Source of the DNA: Salminus brasiliensis
Taxonomy: Eukaryota > Chordata > Actinopteri > Characiformes > Bryconidae
Reading direction: 5' to 3'
Length of the DNA: 64,000 nt
Assembly (NCBI RefSeq): GCF_030463535.1
Contig: NC_132899.1
Span: 17,585,490 to 17,649,489 of the forward strand
The notes under the pieces were generated by a model. It was not told where the DNA came from. It saw nothing but the letters and a program-made list of their open reading frames with translations, and searched no databases. Both the position numbers and the translations under genes were made by a program. Of this stretch, positions 59,389-64,000 are shown piece by piece. Position 1 is the first letter of the stretch. Each line of letters begins with the position of its first letter.

Positions 59389-59924
59389 AGTCAATCAGTC
59401 AGTCTGCAGTACCTGTATAGATACAGACACAGGGTGTATGTAATGCAGCTGTAACCCCTCTATAGATACACAGTGGTGTGTTATTTCTGTTACTGCAATA
59501 AAGGCTGTGTCAGCCAGGATCAAAATCTAAATGTTTTTATTGTACATGTTATTCCCATGTATGTTCCTAAAGTTTTTAATCCTCCATATAAATGTATTTT
59601 ACATTAAATGTAGCCACGTTTTCTTTAGACAGAACCTGTGTAAAAAAGCCATAGTTAAGATCCTTTACTTATAGGTCTAATTTTAAACAGACTCCCTGAT
59701 CACTGAAGCTCATAACGTTAGACAGCATAGAAGCAGAGTGTTAATGATCAAGTGTCTAAACTGGCAGGAGAAACTCAGATGTTGACCAGTATGTTCATGT
59801 CTCTCTAGTATTAAGTGCATCATGCAGACAATGTACACATAATACACAGGCAGTATACAGTGATCACAGTATACAAGCAATAGGCTGGATGTATGTTATG
59901 CTAGGTGTATTTTGCTGCTGTCCA

Positions 59925-60130
59925 ATAAAAAACATGTATCTTCATCTTTACATGTGGCTGCTCTGCACACTGTGTGAACAATTCTGCATGAATAGACCAT
60001 TAGAAAAATGCTCCAAATCACATTAATTAAACTCTTAGTTTACATTTACTTGCATTCAAAGTTAAAAGCATGTTTCCCTTTTTCTGTAAAGTCACCCTTT
60101 TGGAGATACGTGTTTATAATTGGGAAGTGA
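59925..60130. repeat. 'GTATCTCC' foldback repeat, second copy
   Basis: 'ctgtccaataaaaaacatgtatcttcatctttaca' (left) and 'tgtaaagtcacccttttggagatacgtgtttataattggg' (right) are inverted relative to each other. Copy and orientation match the pattern at 58564-58748. Confidence 0.55.
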
Positions 60131-60269
60131 TGATCTGCTATATGTTGAAGTCTAGCTATGTTAGTAATGTGATTTGGGGCAGAAAGAATGTTGTCTCTCT
60201 ATATGGTCAGCATTTTAAAAATTGTGTTGAGTAATACGTGTTTACAACAAAACAAAATATAGTGGAACA

Positions 60270-60450
60270 TAACAATGCTGTCACACAAAAACCTTGTATC
60301 TCCGAAATCCTAACGTAACATTTTTGATGGAAGTCATTTTGGACCATTTCTATTGACACAATGTAAAACACAGCTAACAGTTATGCTATATCAAAATATG
60401 TACAAAAACAAAAAATGGCAAAAATGCAGACGTAAGACGTTTTTGTGTAA
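60270..60450. repeat. 'GTATCTCC' repeat, third copy in this gene-start region
   Basis: 'gctgtcacacaaaaaccttgtatctccgaaatcctaacg' opens it, 'tttttgatggaagtcattttggaccatttctattgacacaatgtaaaacacagct' follows and 'acgtttttgtgtaacagtg' closes it. It shares its left end with 463-500. It lies in the putative first intron of sfxn2. Confidence 0.5.
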
Positions 60451-62060
60451 CAGTGAGGATAAGTACACTGTTTTGCTACAGGTTTAAGTATAACCCAAGT
60501 AATTAATCATAGAAAGTTAATTTTTTCCCCAAAGAACCATTTAGCTAGTGCTGCACTTTTGCTGCAGAACACTGGTAAGGCCACAGTGGCTGAAAAGAAA
60601 TAATCAGTGTGGAGTAGTTAGCTAAGCCATAGGGAGTAGTTAGTTAGTTAGTTGCCTACTGCTCATGCTCAGAACTTTACTCAAATGCAGCCCTTGTTAC
60701 TGACCTCTTAATGACGCCTTGACATGACTCAGTTGGCCCCATTAGATTCCTAAACATGATTGGTGGAACACTTTGTAGGATCTTTCTGTAGGGCTTTCAG
60801 TCAATTAACTGTTTGTGCCTTAGATGACTTCACAAGTAAATAAAGCTTTCGCTGGTTCAGTGAAGTTGCAGTAACACAGTGACCTAGTTCTGCTCTTTGC
60901 TCTCCATTCTGTCTTTCCAGCATATTAGCTGCCTTCTCTGTTGAATAGTGCGAATAAGATCTGCATCTCAGTGTTGATCTTATAGCCACACACTCTGTTT
61001 AACCGGCAAATGCCCAAAATTAAAGTTTGTGGGTTTTTATTTATTTATTTTTTTATTTTTTTGGTAATATTTCAATAGTATTCATAAAGTGTTTCAAAGT
61101 ATCAGATTCCCGTCTTATTTAGGCAATTTCATTTATAGGAACTTCAATCCAGTATAGTTTGTCAGTAGCATAGTAGCATAGCAGACTGTGATTATCATTC
61201 ATATTTGTGAGGCTGAAATAGTGCTTACTTGATACTTTGTGGTTATTATTACCTGATCTGTTCCAAAACTTCAGAATACCAATTTCCTTTTGTCAGCAAT
61301 TCTGGTGCAGTGTAGACCACTGTCAAGTCTTGTGGAAAGCTGAGAGTCAAGGTTCAAAGGGAATGCAATGTATAAACTGAAAAGGTTAAACAAACCTAAC
61401 TGTTTGTGACCAGGGCAAACTCTATCAGCGGGTCAGCATTCTCTCTGTGCACTCGGTGACATGGAGCAGAATGTAGCTCCAGTCTACCTCGATCTTTACC
61501 TTGTTTATGTTTGTTTGTCTGGCCTTTGCCCTATAGTGGTTTTTTGTTTTTTTTCTTTTAGCATTGGCTCATGGTCGCTCAGCAGTATTAGGTTGTAACC
61601 TAAGACAGCAGATAATCTTTGGACTTCTAGTAGGCCATTATAAAGATTCTGTAGACAGGGCAACTAATGTACAACATGGTCTACTATTTTAAAGATAATT
61701 CACCTGACTGTCTGCCCTTTATTGTTAATGACTGTTGCCAGTGGGATTTTTTTTCAGCTGCATTTATACAGTAGGGTTGATTACCATGGATAATAATTTA
61801 CCTGTACTTTAGTAAAGGAATACACAAATCACCTGGTCAGAATTGTTGTCTATGGTAAACCACAATGTGAGACAGATGTAGCAGTTGGGGGATAGGAGCT
61901 GAGAAGTGGTGGATGTTATACGCTAGCTAATAAAGGTACAAAACTGGAAGATTCATCCATTAACTGGAATTTTCACACATTTGTAGCCAAGAATAAACAT
62001 TAGTAGATCTCTCAAATGTAGAGATGCATTGGGTTCTGTATCATCTCTTGCTCTGCCGTG
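60450..62060 (+). other. sfxn2: Putative sfxn2 intron 1 remainder; no other gene seen
   Basis: AT-rich DNA between the foldback repeats and the sfxn2 start exon, with no exon-like signal or recognised repeat. Confidence 0.4.
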
Positions 62061-62093
62061 TTGACGTAGTGCTGTGGGACTGGAGAGTGCATC

Positions 62094-63666
62094 ATGGTGG
62101 CTGTGACTGGCTTTAATATTGATGCCCCACGATGGGATCAGTCCACGTTTATGGGACGTCTCAAACATTTCTTCAACATTACGGACTGCCGCACCGCCCT
62201 CCTGTCTGACTCCAAACTGGATGAAGCTAAAGCCTTAGTAGAGAGCTGCAGGTAAACCCAATCTCACCAAAATTAACCTAGAAAATGAGTAATCTGATAA
62301 TCAGATTCTCCCTGATCATCTTTCAAGTTGTTTATATTTACTCTACTCGCAGCTTAACTGCGTGAATCATGAACAGTTCAACAAGATTTCAGATTTACTT
62401 GAATTGATGATCAAATTATGAATTAGGCTTGTGCAGATCAGCTAAGTGGCGCTCTCTTTCGTTCTCCTGAATGCTCTGTTTTTCTGGTTTCCCCTCCCCT
62501 GCTTCTGTCTTTGCGTCTCTCCAGAGCAGGGTCTACCCCTCCTGGTACCACTGTGGAACAGCTGCATTATGCCAAGAAGCTCTATGACTCAGCATTTCAC
62601 CCTGACACTGGCGACAGGATGAACCTGATTGGCAGAATGTCTTTCCAAGTGCCTGGGGGCATGGCCATCACTGGGTTCATGCTGCAGTTCTACAGGTCCC
62701 CAATCCCTTATGATTAGAGAAAATGTTTAGTTATTGAAATGAAGATGCTTAGTTTTTGTTTTGACACCATGTCAGTGATCATATTTACCAGTGGCACCTT
62801 TCTGTCCTTGTTTTGGAGCTTAAATGATGATTATGATGATGATGATTTCTGGATGTTGCATGTATATTAATAGCTGTTACTCCTTCAGGACAGTTCCTGC
62901 TGTGGTGTTTTGGCAGTGGGTTAATCAGTCCTTCAATGCTCTAGTCAACTACACCAACCGCAATGCTGCTTCTCCGATCACACCAAAGTAAGACCCTTGG
63001 ATTTTTCCACATGTTTCTTTTTAATCAGTGTGTGGTAGTCAATGTGATAATTGTTGTCAGATTGACTGATTTCATTTGTGGAATTATGGAAGTGTCTGTA
63101 CATCTTGCAAATGGTGTAGTAGATTCTGTGTAATCAGTTGTCTGCTGTGTCTTCCTACCTCCTCCAGGCAGATTGGTGTGGCTTATGCAACAGCGACAAG
63201 CACTGCATTGGCCACTGCTGTGGGTCTGAACCTCTACACAAAGGTACTTCCAGTCTCAGTCAGTCATGGATGCATGTAAAAATGAATATTTTAATATTTG
63301 GTTTAACAAACTAACCATTATCTATATTAGAATATGTTAAACTGTTGTCACTTGAGACAACAAATTAGAAAGGGAACTGAGCCGTCTTAACACATAATAA
63401 TTAATGTTGGTGCTAATTGCTGTCTCTGCAGAAAGCTCCGCCTCTGGTGGCTCGCTGGGTGCCTTTTGTAGCCGTGGCTGCAGCTAACTGTGTAAACATC
63501 CCCATGATGAGGCAACAGTGAGTCCTGTATTGTTTAATGATATCTATGTATTCTGCATTAGCCAGTGCCGTCTTACCATGTCCACATTTCTTCCTTGGCA
63601 TGCAGGGAAATCCTGAATGGCATTGCAGTCACAGATGAAAATGACAATAAGCTTGGCCACTCAAGG
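62094..63666 (+). CDS. sfxn2: SFXN2, sideroflexin-2 (5' part; gene continues past the window)
   Basis: The coding exons are 62094-62251, 62525-62695, 62889-62987, 63168-63243, 63432-63517 and 63606-63666. They give 217 codons in continuous frame, out of about 320 in the family. The N-terminus reads [19 protein letters not shown]. It is followed by [80 protein letters not shown] and NIPMMRQQE, all sideroflexin signatures. The match is closest to SFXN2, and the position next to arl3 confirms it. Sideroflexins are multi-pass mitochondrial inner-membrane carriers; SFXN1 transports serine, while SFXN2 is linked to iron and haem homeostasis. Exon 2 ends at a weak donor, GTCCCC. The remaining C-terminal helices lie beyond the right edge. 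Confidence 0.96.
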
Positions 63667-64000
63667 GTATGTAATATTGGTAATGCTGCTTTTTTCTAAG
63701 AAGCAGATTTGCAAAGCAGATGCTTGGGGGAGAACTGGAACCTCTGGGTATTTCTGCTGGCACCTGGTTTGGTGTTCTATTACATTGGCACCCTACATTA
63801 AAATGTTCTTCATCCGAGGAGTTCATACCAGCCTGTAATGAGTTTTTTTTTTCAAAAACTTTTCAAACTGTAACACACTTGACCAAAGTTATAAGTAGTG
63901 TCATTGAGACTTTATAAACGCAAGGCTTTTCTGGATAGTCCAGAGTCTAAGTATACTAAAACTGACAATGGGTCAGTCAAAGCATCCTGGCCACTTCTTG

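Overview
The window is genomic DNA from a ray-finned fish (teleost). It has small, widely spaced, intron-containing vertebrate genes with GT-AG splice sites. The introns and spacers hold long CA/TG, TA and CT microsatellites, degenerate Tc1-like transposons, LINE 3' ends and several dispersed repeat families typical of teleosts. I cannot name the species; the repeat families resemble those I know from catfish and characin-type fishes (inference).

Four genes are recognised with confidence. From left to right they are mfsd13a/tmem180 (+, coding 20943-25204, eight coding exons), trim8 (+, 32023-41154, six coding exons), arl3 (-, 58194-56020, six exons) and sfxn2 (+, from 62094, first six coding exons only, running off the right edge). 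Spliced by hand, all of these stay in frame and give proteins of the expected length: about 508, 564 and 182 aa, plus 217 aa of partial sfxn2. In human 10q24 the order is MFSD13A-ACTR1A-SUFU-TRIM8-ARL3-SFXN2. This is therefore a conserved synteny block in which actr1a and sufu are missing between mfsd13a and trim8.

The left third (about 1-18 kb) is mostly repeats. It probably contains the 5' part of one minus-strand gene: a GC-richer first exon ending at 16003, then an exon at 11384-11077 that opens a secretory signal peptide and ends in a good splice donor. I do not recognise its product. Around it lie three Tc1-like transposase remnants and three copies of an unnamed repeat spaced about 2.46-2.48 kb apart. 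There are also a TIR element with a nested LINE tail, and the 3' end of a LINE.

The 25-30 kb stretch, where actr1a and sufu might be expected, holds a broken LINE reverse transcriptase, a TIR-element fragment and a perfect seven-unit 31-bp minisatellite. The 30-32 kb stretch is the trim8 promoter and 5' leader, with a palindromic GTCACGTGAC E-box. The 42.6-55.3 kb spacer between trim8 and arl3 has no gene that I can support, only transposon pieces and other dispersed repeats. arl3 and sfxn2 are divergent and share an upstream interval of about 0.9-1 kb with CRE-like and E-box motifs. That interval also contains a foldback repeat and a (TTA)n/(TAA)n inverted microsatellite.

The four genes do not form a pathway. 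MFSD13A is a polytopic membrane transporter-like protein, TRIM8 a RING E3 ligase of cytokine/NF-kB signalling, ARL3 a ciliary cargo-release GTPase and SFXN2 a mitochondrial inner-membrane carrier. I found no tRNA, rRNA, CRISPR array or plainly novel multi-gene system. The most interesting unexplained items are the unidentified signal-peptide gene, the regularly spaced repeat trio, the foldback family and the minisatellite.
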